Positions 1-6,580 of a DNA stretch of 8,306 nt are shown one piece after another. Location: positions 1 through 8,306 of the forward strand of contig JBLHUT010000163.1 in NCBI GenBank assembly GCA_047629975.1. The letters are read 5' to 3'. This DNA is from JBLHUT01 sp047629975. GTDB lineage: Bacteria > Pseudomonadota > Alphaproteobacteria > Rhodobacterales > Rhodobacteraceae. Numbering within the stretch: the stretch's first letter is position 1; the number at the start of each line of letters is the position of its first letter. The notes beneath the pieces are model-generated. The model was not told the DNA's origin. It did not search any database and saw only the letters and a list, made by a program, of their open reading frames with translations. The position numbers and the translations under genes are program-made.

Positions 1-115
1 ACGGGGTTCCTGACAATGCCAGAACCACCAATAAGCGAACGGCCGCTGCCCTTCATGTCGCAACGATAGCACAGGCTGTTTCTACCGCGCACAGGCGGGC
101 CCCAACCCGGAACGG
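1..115. other. Unassigned left edge, no recognisable gene
   Basis: No family could be recognised here. On the plus strand, frame 1 is open from the window edge to a TAG at 67-69, giving a 22-residue tail that ends in PFMSQR. This could be the C-terminus of a plus-strand gene lying mostly outside the window. On the minus strand one frame stays open through the whole stretch (it contains the peptide LIGGSGIVRNP), but it matches no IS family I know. The recognisable IS3 orfA similarity stops abruptly near 116, so a deletion or recombination junction probably lies there. Nothing firmer can be said. Confidence 0.3.
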
Positions 116-363
116 TTCTTCAGGATTTCCCTTTCCTCCTCGAGAATGCGGTTCTCGCGCCGAAGCCGGTCATTCTCTTGGGCGAGGCCCAAATCCTCTT
201 TCAACATCACGTCAGTGTCCCGGTGCGCTGTAATCCATTTGTTCAGCGTCGACATCCCGACACCTGAATCATCGGCCACTTGCTTGCGCGTTAATCCACT
301 GGTCAGTGCAATACCCACCGCATCCTCGCGGAATTCGTCCGCCCGTTTCAGTCCCGTAGTTCA
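116..363 (-). pseudogene. IS3-family transposase OrfA remnant, copy 1
   Basis: OrfA of IS3 elements is the helix-turn-helix DNA-binding half of the transposase, normally joined to OrfB by programmed frameshifting. Reading leftwards from about 348, the frame gives KRADEFREDAVGIALTSG, the helix-turn-helix LTRKQVADDSGVGMSTLNKW, then a leucine-zipper-like coil containing ENDRLRRENRILEEEREILK. Similarity stops near 116, where related OrfAs usually continue with KKATVFF-like residues, so the tail and all of OrfB are missing. The frame is closed upstream by TGA at 361-363. An ATG at 362-364 sits one base out of register. Removing one G from the run near 354-356 would join ATG-AAC-TAC to the frame, so a start-proximal frameshift is likely. 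The family call is firm; the exact subgroup is not. Confidence 0.85.
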
Positions 364-393
364 TCTCCTTTGTTGCAGTAAATGCTATCAAAG

Positions 394-420
394 GAGCGGC
401 ATCAAAACGCGACAGGTCCA
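394..420 (-). repeat. Probable terminal inverted repeat of the IS3 element
   Basis: On the minus strand the sequence beginning TGGACCTGTCGCG at 420 lies about 55 bases upstream of the orfA start and starts exactly where IS110 coding similarity is lost. Many IS3-family ends begin with TG followed by a GC-rich stretch of 20-30 bases, which fits. The opposite end of the element is not in the window, so neither the repeat partner nor a target-site duplication can be checked. The call rests on position and resemblance. Confidence 0.55.
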
Positions 421-757
421 CCCGTGATAATCGCACGGATGATCCGCACCTCTGTGACGCCAGTAATCATCTGACACGACATGCTGCAGCTGCAGGGTCA
501 TCTCCATAAGTGTCTTTTGCACGTGTTGGATGTGGGCGCCCCGTATTCCACCAATCGTTCGCGCTGGCGCAGATATGCTCGCAGTGTCGCAATCCGGGCG
601 GTCGGCCATAAGCTGCCGCGCAAATAGAAATAGAAATGCAGCTGTCGTAGACAACTGGCATCACTCACATCCGTCTTCCGGCCCGGCACATTCCTCGCGT
701 CGCGGGCGTTTACCAGAATCGCCTCAAAACCGTGCTGTTCGAGGATCTCAAAGGCCG
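421..757 (-). pseudogene. IS110-family (DEDD) transposase fragment, frameshifted
   Basis: IS110 transposases carry an N-terminal RuvC-like DEDD domain. From about 757 leftwards the minus strand reads FEILEQHGFEAILVNARD and then the family hallmark NVPGRKTDVSDA (near 655-690). It continues with TARIATLRAYLRQRERLVEY, shifts frame near 541 into HIQHVQKTLMEMTLQLQHVV, and shifts again near 468 into ITGVTEVRIIRAIITGG. In intact members these three blocks form one continuous reading frame. The D of the KTDVSDA motif is kept, but the N-terminal end and the whole C-terminal part with the Tnp_20 domain are absent. The left end is cut by the IS3 terminal sequence at 420/421, so this gene was the target of that insertion. 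The right end stops close to the IS256 leader. Confidence 0.85.
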
Positions 758-890
758 GAGCCTTTAGGGTCCTTGCTATGCCATCGTGAGCTATGACTGA
801 ATCTGGTGTTTGGGCGCTTTGAAGGTTGGCGGCGTATCAGGTTGATTTGTTGTGGCGTGTCAGCATGCCCAACCAAAGGATATACAGCCC
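758..890. other. Leader of the IS256 remnant, no gene
   Basis: This stretch lies between the end of IS110 similarity and the ATG of the IS256-type transposase. It probably contains the left terminal repeat and leader of the IS256 element, but without the other end I could not mark the repeat. There is no reading frame of note. Confidence 0.3.
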
Positions 891-1650
891 ATGGAAACGA
901 CTGACAGTGTTGATTTTGCGCGTCGAGACAGGGCCCCCGACGCGTTGGCTGATTTACTGACAACAGGGACGCAGCAATTGATCGCGACTGCTGTTGAGGC
1001 AGAATTGGCTGAATATCTGGCACAATTTGCCGACTTACGCACCTAGGCAGGTCACGCAGCTGTGGTACGCAACGGGCAGTATCCTGCCCGACCGGTGCAG
1101 ACTGGCATTGGCTCTGTGAGCGTACGCATTCCAAAGGTTCGATCCAAGGAAAGCCCGCCCGTGGCATTCCGTTCCGCCCTTGTGCTGCGCTTTGTGCGCC
1201 GCACCAAGACATCGGAAGCGGCGCTACCGTGGCTGTATGTGAAGGGGGCATTTCCAGCGGCGGGATGGCCCCCGCCCTCAAGGTTCTTCTGGGCCCTGAG
1301 GCCAAGGTCTTGTCGGCAAATACGGTCTGGAGGCTCAAGTATTAGCTGTCAGGCGCATGCAAAACATGCTGCCGAAAAAGTGCGACTGGATCAATAAATA
1401 CGACCGCTGGAGAGAAGCAGAGCTGGACGATGAGGCCTTCGTCTACATCTGGGCAGATGGTGTTCACAGCAGCCTGCGGGATGAGAACGACAAACTCTGT
1501 ACCCTTGTGATTATTGGGTTCACAGTCCGTGGCCAAAAGCGGTTCCTGGCCATCAAGGATGGAGTGCGCGAGTCCACCCAGAGTTGGCGAGAGGTTCTGC
1601 TCAGTCTCAACAGCAGTGCCCTGAATGCTCCAAAACTGGTCATCGGCCCC
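891..1650 (+). pseudogene. IS256-family (mutator) transposase remnant
   Basis: Mutator-type DDE transposases are about 400 residues long; here only the N-terminal 60 percent remains and it is broken. The ATG at 891 begins METTDSVDFARRD, followed by LIATAVEAELAEYLAQ. A TAG stop at 1044-1046 interrupts the frame, which then resumes with HAAVVRNGQYPARPVQTGIG and VRIPKVRSKESPPVAFRSAL. A frameshift in the G-run at 1244-1248 leads to ISSGGMAPALKVLLGPEAK and a TAG at 1343-1345. A further frame from about 1380 gives VYIWADGVHSSLRDEND, with the first catalytic aspartate of the DDE triad (codon 1456-1458), then KRFLAIKDGVRESTQSWREV and NAPKLVIG. Similarity ends near 1650, so the second D and the E are lost. 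It is certainly inactive. Confidence 0.9.
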
Positions 1651-1693
1651 TCTCATCGATAGCACGCAAACGACAGCAGGGCAGTGGTGTCTT

Positions 1694-1832
1694 ACGCGCA
1701 AGCCGGTCATTCTCTGAAGCGAGGCCAAGATCCTATTTCGACACCGCGCCCGTATCTCCTTGCGCAGTGACCCACTTGTTCAGTGTCGAAAGTCCAACCC
1801 CTAAGTCGGAAGCCGCTTGTGGCCTTGGTCGA
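1694..1832 (-). pseudogene. IS3-family OrfA remnant, copy 2 (same type as copy 1)
   Basis: Reading leftwards from about 1832, the minus strand gives RPQAASDLGVGLSTLNKW, then VTAQGDTGAVSK, a TAG stop, and DLGLASENDRL. This aligns residue by residue with the helix-turn-helix and start of the coil of copy 1 (116-363), and the DNA is also visibly similar. The N-terminus, the rest of the coil and OrfB are missing. The in-frame TAG replaces the conserved Glu codon in the KED motif seen in copy 1. The two copies differ at many bases, so they are more likely separate old insertions of related elements than a recent duplication. Confidence 0.75.
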
Positions 1833-1868
1833 TGACTGAGATCATCAGAATTGCCCTGAGAGATTCAA

Positions 1869-1891
1869 AAACGTCAGACCATCAGACGTTT
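1869..1891 (-). terminator. Weak candidate terminator hairpin
   Basis: AAACGTC (1869-1875) and GACGTTT (1885-1891) form a perfect 7-base inverted repeat with a 9-base loop. Read on the minus strand, the 3' arm runs into five consecutive T residues, as in a factor-independent terminator. The stem has only three GC pairs, and it lies about 465 bases past the alaX stop inside IS debris. It may therefore terminate read-through from the operon or be a chance repeat. Confidence 0.25.
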
Positions 1892-2009
1892 GCTTGGGAC
1901 GTGAAAAAGCCATTCAAAACAACTGGGTTGGGTCAAACAAAAGACCCTCGAGGTGCGCCATTTGAATCACTGCTAGCGCCACACGATAGATGCGCCGAAC
2001 TCTCTGATG

Positions 2010-2123
2010 GTTTGGCAGGCTTTGGTTCTATGCCCCCTGACGACGAACACTCGCGCACCGCGTAGCCCCGTCCAGTGCGACGGCATCGCGTTTGAACTCG
2101 TCTGTGAATTGCAATCCGGACAT
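2010..2123 (-). pseudogene. OrfA remnant of another IS3-type element
   Basis: An ATG at 2121-2123 on the minus strand begins MSGLQFTDEFKRDAVAL, which is the classic start of an IS3-type OrfA (F-T-D/E-E-F-K-R-D-A-V). The expected continuation, resembling RGYAVREV, is present only after a frame shift near 2070, and the original frame stops at TAG 2028-2030 after 31 codons. A few bases further on, weak resemblance to T-K-S-L remains and then similarity fades. The OrfA start differs from copies 1 and 2 (FTDEFKRDAVA versus DEFREDAVGIA), so this represents a different element. OrfB is not recognisable. Confidence 0.6.
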
Positions 2124-2355
2124 CCCGTCGTTCTTGCCTCCCAAATCACCAAGCAAGGCGTCTTGGGGGCCACACTTGTGCAAGGCTTACAACGTATGGC
2201 CGCGCCCCTTAACGGGGCGAACAGTACCACGATCCATTGCAACCACGTTTCGCAATCGCTACCGAGCCTGCCAGCTGACAGTAAATTGGGTCATGCGCAT
2301 CGGAGCCTGAAGACGTATTTTCAAGACAGGATCAAGCACGCAACCCCTTTGGTGT
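2124..2355. other. Intergenic stretch downstream of alaX
   Basis: The 232 bases between the alaX stop and the nearest IS3-type remnant hold no gene I can support. Frames open on both strands here are short and resemble no family. It probably contains the decayed upstream end of the 2010-2123 element plus the original downstream flank of alaX. No good terminator directly follows alaX. Confidence 0.4.
2203..2219. repeat. Perfect GC-rich hairpin
   Basis: CGCCCC (2203-2208) and GGGGCG (2214-2219) are perfect inverted repeats around a 5-base TTAAC loop. There is no T-run on either side, so a factor-independent terminator is unlikely. It could be a subterminal structure of a decayed element, an RNA-stabilising or pausing hairpin at the 3' end of the operon message, or chance. 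Confidence 0.4.
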
Positions 2356-3084
2356 TCAAAACAGAAGCGTCACGCGGCGGTTTTCGCGCCCCTTCTTTTC
2401 AACCTTTCCCAAGGTTATCTTGCCTATTTCACCGGTTCGGGCGACGTGCGTCCCGCCACACGGTTGCAGATCAATCTGCGCAGCCCCCTCGCCGATCCGG
2501 ACCAGCCGGACACGCCCTGCGCCACTGGGCGGCTTGACCGACATCGTCTTGACCAGCCCCGGGTTGGCCTCTAGCTCGGCATCTGTGATCCACGTTTCGG
2601 TCACAGGAAGGTCACGGTCAATCAACTCTTGCAACGCGGCCTGAACGGCCTCTTTGTCATCAAGCGGTTCCGGCATGTTGAAATCCAGCCGGCCTTTTAG
2701 TGCACCGATCGCACCACCCGACACAGGAAGCGGAATTACCACACTCAGCAGATGCAGGCCCGTGTGACACCGCATGTGCGCATAGCGAACGTCCCAATCC
2801 AACAGCTGAACCACAGGTGTGCCCAACGGTGGCAACACAGCCCCGGGCGCAGGGACCAACACGATCGCATCCGCCTGCCCGTTCGTCGCCTGCCCCTTGA
2901 TCGTCGTGACGACTTCCAGACGCTGGCCCGCCCATTCAAGCCAGCCAGCATCGCCGGGTTGCCCACCGCCTTGCGGATAAAATATCGAAGCCTCCAGCAC
3001 GATGCCCCCTTGATCGGTATGGGCAATCACCGTGCTTTCGGCTTTTTGAAGGTAGGCGTCACTTAGAAATAGTGGTCGGGTCAT
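2356..3084 (-). CDS. alaX: Alanyl-tRNA editing protein (AlaX family)
   Basis: AlaX proteins are free-standing copies of the alanyl-tRNA synthetase editing domain; they hydrolyse Ser-tRNA(Ala) or Gly-tRNA(Ala) in the cytoplasm and prevent mistranslation. The 242-residue product shows FYPQGGGQPGD (residues 35-45), typical of this fold, the zinc motif HxxxH in CHTGLHLL (His107, His111) and the second zinc motif CxxxH in QPCGGTH (Cys209, His213). Length and motifs fit the medium AlaX-M type. The ATG at 3084 is chosen because AGGAG lies 7 bases upstream and family similarity begins with TRPLFLSDAYLQ; an upstream ATG at 3219 would add 45 residues of mscS-antiregister sequence. The gene overlaps the end of mscS by 26 bases, implying translational coupling. 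It is the last gene of the proposed operon. All zinc ligands are present. Confidence 0.93.
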   Translation of the reverse strand: MTRPLFLSDAYLQKAESTVIAHTDQGGIVLEASIFYPQGGGQPGDAGWLEWAGQRLEVVTTIKGQATNGQADAIVLVPAPGAVLPPLGTPVVQLLDWDVRYAHMRCHTGLHLLSVVIPLPVSGGAIGALKGRLDFNMPEPLDDKEAVQAALQELIDRDLPVTETWITDAELEANPGLVKTMSVKPPSGAGRVRLVRIGEGAAQIDLQPCGGTHVARTGEIGKITLGKVEKKGRENRRVTLLF

Positions 3085-5494
3085 GCGGGCGCTCCTGTTG
3101 ATCGTTATCGCGCACACCGGTTGGTGCGGCCGGGGGGTGCAGGGCCTCCGGGTTGCGCAACCAGACATCGCGCTGTGCAAAAGGGATCTCGATCCCTTCC
3201 TCTTTGAAACGCTCTGCAATCGCGTGATGCATGTCGGATTTAGTCGACAGAATGAAGTTCACATTTCTCAGGATAACCCGAATTTCAAAGTTAAGGCTAT
3301 CAGCCCCGAAACCGGCAAAGATCACCTGTGGCGGCGGGGTCAGAATAACCATCGGGTGCGCCTCGGCGATCTCCATCAGGATCTTTTCGATCCGTCTGTT
3401 GTCCGTGCCATACGCCACTCCGATCGGAACGATGAGCCGTCCGGTCAGGTTGTTCTTTGTCCAGTTTATCACATGGCTTGTGATCAGGTCGGCGTTGGGC
3501 ACGATCACATCCGTGCGGTCGAATGTCTCGATGCGGGTCGCACGCACCGAGATACGCCGGACGGTGCCCATGACACCGCCAACCTCGATCCAGTCACCTT
3601 CGCTGACCGGACGTTCGATCAACAGGATAATTCCGGACACGAAATTGGATACGATATTTTGTAACCCGAAACCGATCCCGACCGAGAGCGCCCCGGCAAC
3701 AATCGCCAGCGAACTCAGATCAATGCCCGCCATCGTGATCGACACCAGAGCGGCCAGAAAAATTCCGACATAGCCGATGCCCGACACGATCGCAGTTTGC
3801 CCCCCGATATCGATCCGCGTCTTTGGCAGAACCGAATTGCGCAGTGTGCCCTGAATGACACGGGTCAACGCATATCCGATCAGGAAAACAAACATCAACG
3901 TCAGGAATATGGCCGGACTGATCCGCGTGTCACCCAACGAAACGCCCGCCAGAAATCCGGTCCAGAGCTCTGTCAGATCAGCAACCCGCGCCCCCCAGAC
4001 CAGTGCCAGAACAGGCACCGCCAGACACACCAGCACCATGCCCGCCAGAACGGGAAAAAGCCCCTCCCCCGCAGATGGTCCCGAAGGGGCATCTGCCGAG
4101 GCAGGGTCGCTCGTTCCGGCTTGCAGAGGTCTGGCGTGCGTAACAGCAAGGTACATTTCACGCGCAATGCGGTTGAGCACCAGAATTACGCCAAAAATTC
4201 CCACTGTTTTGATCAACTGAAGGATAATGCTCTGTGCGAAAACAAAGTACCCGATCGCGCCGGCCACCGCACCGACAATGGCCGCCCCGATCATCAGACG
4301 GCCTATCACCACAATCATACGGTCGCGGTAAGGAGCCGCCTCGGCAGCGCCCGGTGGCTTGCCCGGTTCTGACGCAGCCACGTCCACCCGCCCGACCGCC
4401 AAAAGCAGTATCCCGAACCGGATCGTGAAAACCGCACCGACAACCAGCACCGGATATTGCAGCATCGCCCGCGCGGCAAAACCGTCCGAGGTCACAGGCA
4501 CCGCCAAGGCTGCAAGCTCGTACAAACCCAGCGTCAGGCCCATCCCCCAGATCGCCCGCCGCGCAGACGCGTTGCGGCTTTCAGGGAGCGCCAGAAACGC
4601 AGGCGGCACCGGATGACGCGGAAAAATCGTCAGCGCCAGCCAACCGGACAGCAAAATATAGCCAACCATCACAACAACAGCCGTGACAAGCGGCGCTGTC
4701 GTGGCGGCCAGTGACCCGACCATCGTCGCCCCCAGCGCCATAAATAGCGTCGCCAGCATCGGCAACACCAGATACAGCAGCGACGCCACAAGCAACGCCA
4801 TCCAACGCCACGCAACGCTTGCCCGCTCTGCTGCAAAATGGCGCAAACGTCCGGTCCAGCGACGGTAACGGAACAGAACAACCAAGCCCAGAACCGTCAG
4901 TGCAAGCCCCGCAGGAAGACGCGACGCAACCAGCCGGACCTGAGCAGGTGACGTAGAAATTCTGCGCCAGTCCTCATAGACATCAACCACCCAACCGGTG
5001 CCCGCCTCGATCCCCGCAGGCCAGTAAACAGGATTGAGCGGCGACGGACCCAGCTCAAGGTAGTCGGCTTTCTGGCGGTCTCGAATGATGACATCAATTT
5101 CCGAGATCAAACCGTTCGCCCGCGAAAACGCCTCTTCGGCGCGGGTCCGGGGCGCGGTAAGCGCACGGAATTGCTCCAACAGGCTTGCGCGGCGCGCGGC
5201 AAGCTCGGGGTCCTCGGTTCCATCGGCGGCGACCTCTCCGAGGGCTGCAAGCTGGGTTGTGACCGTGGAAAGCCGCGCGGCGTTGGCGTCTTGCGCTTGC
5301 AGGAATGCCGCACGGTAACCGGCAATTTCGCTGCGCAAAACCTCAAGTGCGGCACTTGAGGCACGTTCGGCGGCAACCACACCTTCGGCACGCTCCGCGG
5401 TGGTTTCCCACACGGTGTAGTCAATGGCGGAACCATCTTGTGCAAAAAGCGGTGCCGTGCTCAAAAGTAACCAGACCAGAACTGCGCGAAACAC
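3059..5494 (-). CDS. Large MscS-family mechanosensitive ion channel (DUF3772 type)
   Basis: This is a tension-gated channel of the inner membrane that releases solutes on hypo-osmotic shock. The 811-residue product begins with a signal peptide (about residues 1-19, ending LFA-QDG). A helical, coiled-coil-prone periplasmic region resembling DUF3772 follows (about 25-180), then roughly ten or more membrane segments between 187 and 600. The MscS core sits at the C-terminus: pore helix GALSVGIGFGLQNIVSNF (601-618), then ERPVSEGDWIEVGG in the beta domain, and DVIVPNADL (662-670). The C-terminal alpha/beta domain ends near WLRNP, followed by a short hydrophilic tail. It is far larger than E. coli MscS (286 residues). 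The start is GTG at 5494, four bases after the cysK stop, with GGAAGGA seven bases upstream; an ATG at 5617 inside cysK would destroy the signal peptide. Its end overlaps alaX. Confidence 0.92.
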   Translation of the reverse strand: MFRAVLVWLLLSTAPLFAQDGSAIDYTVWETTAERAEGVVAAERASSAALEVLRSEIAGYRAAFLQAQDANAARLSTVTTQLAALGEVAADGTEDPELAARRASLLEQFRALTAPRTRAEEAFSRANGLISEIDVIIRDRQKADYLELGPSPLNPVYWPAGIEAGTGWVVDVYEDWRRISTSPAQVRLVASRLPAGLALTVLGLVVLFRYRRWTGRLRHFAAERASVAWRWMALLVASLLYLVLPMLATLFMALGATMVGSLAATTAPLVTAVVVMVGYILLSGWLALTIFPRHPVPPAFLALPESRNASARRAIWGMGLTLGLYELAALAVPVTSDGFAARAMLQYPVLVVGAVFTIRFGILLLAVGRVDVAASEPGKPPGAAEAAPYRDRMIVVIGRLMIGAAIVGAVAGAIGYFVFAQSIILQLIKTVGIFGVILVLNRIAREMYLAVTHARPLQAGTSDPASADAPSGPSAGEGLFPVLAGMVLVCLAVPVLALVWGARVADLTELWTGFLAGVSLGDTRISPAIFLTLMFVFLIGYALTRVIQGTLRNSVLPKTRIDIGGQTAIVSGIGYVGIFLAALVSITMAGIDLSSLAIVAGALSVGIGFGLQNIVSNFVSGIILLIERPVSEGDWIEVGGVMGTVRRISVRATRIETFDRTDVIVPNADLITSHVINWTKNNLTGRLIVPIGVAYGTDNRRIEKILMEIAEAHPMVILTPPPQVIFAGFGADSLNFEIRVILRNVNFILSTKSDMHHAIAERFKEEGIEIPFAQRDVWLRNPEALHPPAAPTGVRDNDQQERPHDPTTISK

Positions 5495-5498
5495 CGTT

Positions 5499-6530
5499 CT
5501 ATCCTTCCATGACCGACGGAACAGACGCCGGAGGCCCGGACAGGAACCCGGGCACAGGCAGCCCCTGTTGCTTGAGAAACTCGGGGTTGAAGACCTTGGA
5601 TTGATACCGTGTGCCATAATCGCACAAAATCGTCACGATCGTGTGACCGGGACCAAGATCGCGCGCCATCCGCATCGCACCCGCGATATTTATCCCCGTA
5701 GAGCCGCCCATGCACAGCCCTTCGTCCTGCAACAGATCGAAAACGATCGGAAGCGCTTCCTTGTCGTGGATGTTGTAGACAAAATCGGGGGTCAGCCCCT
5801 CAAGGTTGGCCGTGATCCGCCCCTGCCCGATCCCTTCGGAAATCGATGATCCTTCAGCCTTCAGCGCACCGTGGGCGTAATACTGGAACAGCGCTGACCC
5901 ATCAGGATCAGCCAATCCGATCTTCACGCCTTTGGGCTGCAAAAAGGACGCCATGCCAGCGAGTGTTCCCCCAGAGCCGACCGAACAAATGAACCCGTCC
6001 ACCTTGCCATCGGTCTGCGCCCAGACCTCGGGACCGGTTGTTTCGATATGGGCCTGCCGGTTGGCGACATTGTCGAACTGGTTCGCCCACATCGCACCGT
6101 TCGGCAATTCGGCATCAAGTTTTCTGGCCAACCGCTCGGAATAACGCACAAAATTATTCGGGTTCTTGTAGGGGGCCGCCGGAACCTCGACAAGTGTCGC
6201 ACCGGCAAGGCGCAACATGTCCTTCTTTTCCTGCGACTGGGTTTCAGGGATCACGATCACGGTCTTGTAGCCCATGGACGCCCCGACAAGGGCCAGACCG
6301 ATACCGGTATTGCCCGCCGTGCCCTCGACAATCGTGCCACCCGGTTTCAGGGTTCCTTTGGCGATGGCGTCGCGGATCATGAACAAAGCGGCGCGGTCTT
6401 TCACGGATTGCCCCGGATTTAGAAACTCGGCTTTCCCCAAAATTTCACATCCCGTCTCTTCGCTCGCCTTGCGCAGACGGATCAGGGGGGTATTGCCAAC
6501 AGCGTCAGACAGGTCTTTGCGGATATCCAT
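5499..6530 (-). CDS. cysK: Cysteine synthase A-like PLP enzyme
   Basis: Fold-type II PLP enzymes of this family usually make cysteine from O-acetylserine and sulfide. The 343-residue protein has NTPLIRLR (13-20), the PLP lysine in NPGQSVKDRAA (Lys44), the substrate loop EGTAGNTGIGLA (69-80), QFDN (151-154) and the phosphate-binding GSGGT (185-189). The C-terminal part carries GGSTGINI (275-282) and CDYGTRYQSK (303-312). Typical O-acetylserine sulfhydrylases read TSGNTG and PSSGERYLS at the last two sites, so this belongs to a divergent clade that is widely annotated as cysteine synthase A. A cysteine desulfhydrase or another beta-replacement activity is possible. The ATG at 6530 has GAGGAG eight bases upstream. 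It lies 50 bases after the Nudix gene and 4 bases before mscS, so co-transcription is likely. Confidence 0.85.
   Translation of the reverse strand: MDIRKDLSDAVGNTPLIRLRKASEETGCEILGKAEFLNPGQSVKDRAALFMIRDAIAKGTLKPGGTIVEGTAGNTGIGLALVGASMGYKTVIVIPETQSQEKKDMLRLAGATLVEVPAAPYKNPNNFVRYSERLARKLDAELPNGAMWANQFDNVANRQAHIETTGPEVWAQTDGKVDGFICSVGSGGTLAGMASFLQPKGVKIGLADPDGSALFQYYAHGALKAEGSSISEGIGQGRITANLEGLTPDFVYNIHDKEALPIVFDLLQDEGLCMGGSTGINIAGAMRMARDLGPGHTIVTILCDYGTRYQSKVFNPEFLKQQGLPVPGFLSGPPASVPSVMEG
5502..5508 (-). promoter_or_regulatory. Ribosome binding site of the channel gene
   Basis: GGAAGGA within the last codons of cysK lies seven bases before the GTG at 5494. It decides the start of the channel gene in favour of GTG, which also yields a clean signal peptide. 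Confidence 0.65.
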
Positions 6531-6538
6531 GCGGCTCT

Positions 6539-6560
6539 CTCCTCAGGTTTGGTCCCTGAG
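6539..6560 (-). promoter_or_regulatory. Hairpin overlapping the cysK ribosome binding site
   Basis: On the minus strand CTCAGG (6560-6555) and CCTGAG (6547-6542) form a perfect 6-base stem around a 7-base loop. The cysK Shine-Dalgarno GAGGAG occupies 6544-6539, so half of it lies in the stem. If the hairpin forms in the message, initiation at cysK would be reduced unless ribosomes or a factor open it. The stem is short and no known riboswitch or leader motif is recognised. Confidence 0.35.
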
Positions 6561-6580
6561 TATCGGCCTTTCGGGCGGTG

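Larger units (their letters stand above)
116..2123. mobile_element. Insertion-sequence graveyard (nested IS3, IS110 and IS256 remnants)
   Basis: This stretch consists mainly of decayed transposase pieces on both strands: an IS3 orfA, an IS110 DEDD transposase, an IS256 mutator transposase, a second copy of the first IS3 orfA, and a remnant of another IS3-type orfA. Every piece is truncated, frameshifted or carries an in-frame stop, so none should move by itself. The abutting breakpoints suggest successive insertions followed by deletion. Unassigned bases between pieces (about 758-890, 1651-1693 and 1833-2009) hold no gene that I can recognise. The block ends about 230 bases downstream of alaX, the last gene of the minus-strand operon, so it appears to have accumulated in non-essential DNA. 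Confidence 0.8.

Noticed and set aside
748..1338. A 196-codon open frame on the minus strand
   Set aside because: It lies antisense to the recognisable IS256 transposase remnant and its translation has no family features; it is a shadow frame in GC-rich DNA.
116..1832. Functional composite transposon bounded by the two IS3 copies
   Set aside because: Both copies lack OrfB and most of their ends, and the interior holds only broken transposases, with no cargo gene.
2007..2537. A 176-codon plus-strand frame
   Set aside because: It runs from IS debris into the antisense of alaX, has no recognisable motifs, and alaX on the other strand has strong family evidence.
3085..3219. Upstream ATG extension of alaX to 3219
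   Set aside because: The added residues lack AlaX similarity and lie within the channel gene; the ATG at 3084 has AGGAG at proper spacing.
3083..4372. Several long plus-strand frames opposite the channel gene
   Set aside because: All are antisense to the MscS-family gene, whose motifs are clear; compositions are arginine/proline-rich as expected for shadow frames.
5495..5617. Upstream ATG extension of the channel gene to 5617
   Set aside because: It would add 41 residues overlapping cysK and bury the signal peptide; the GTG at 5494 has a good ribosome binding site.
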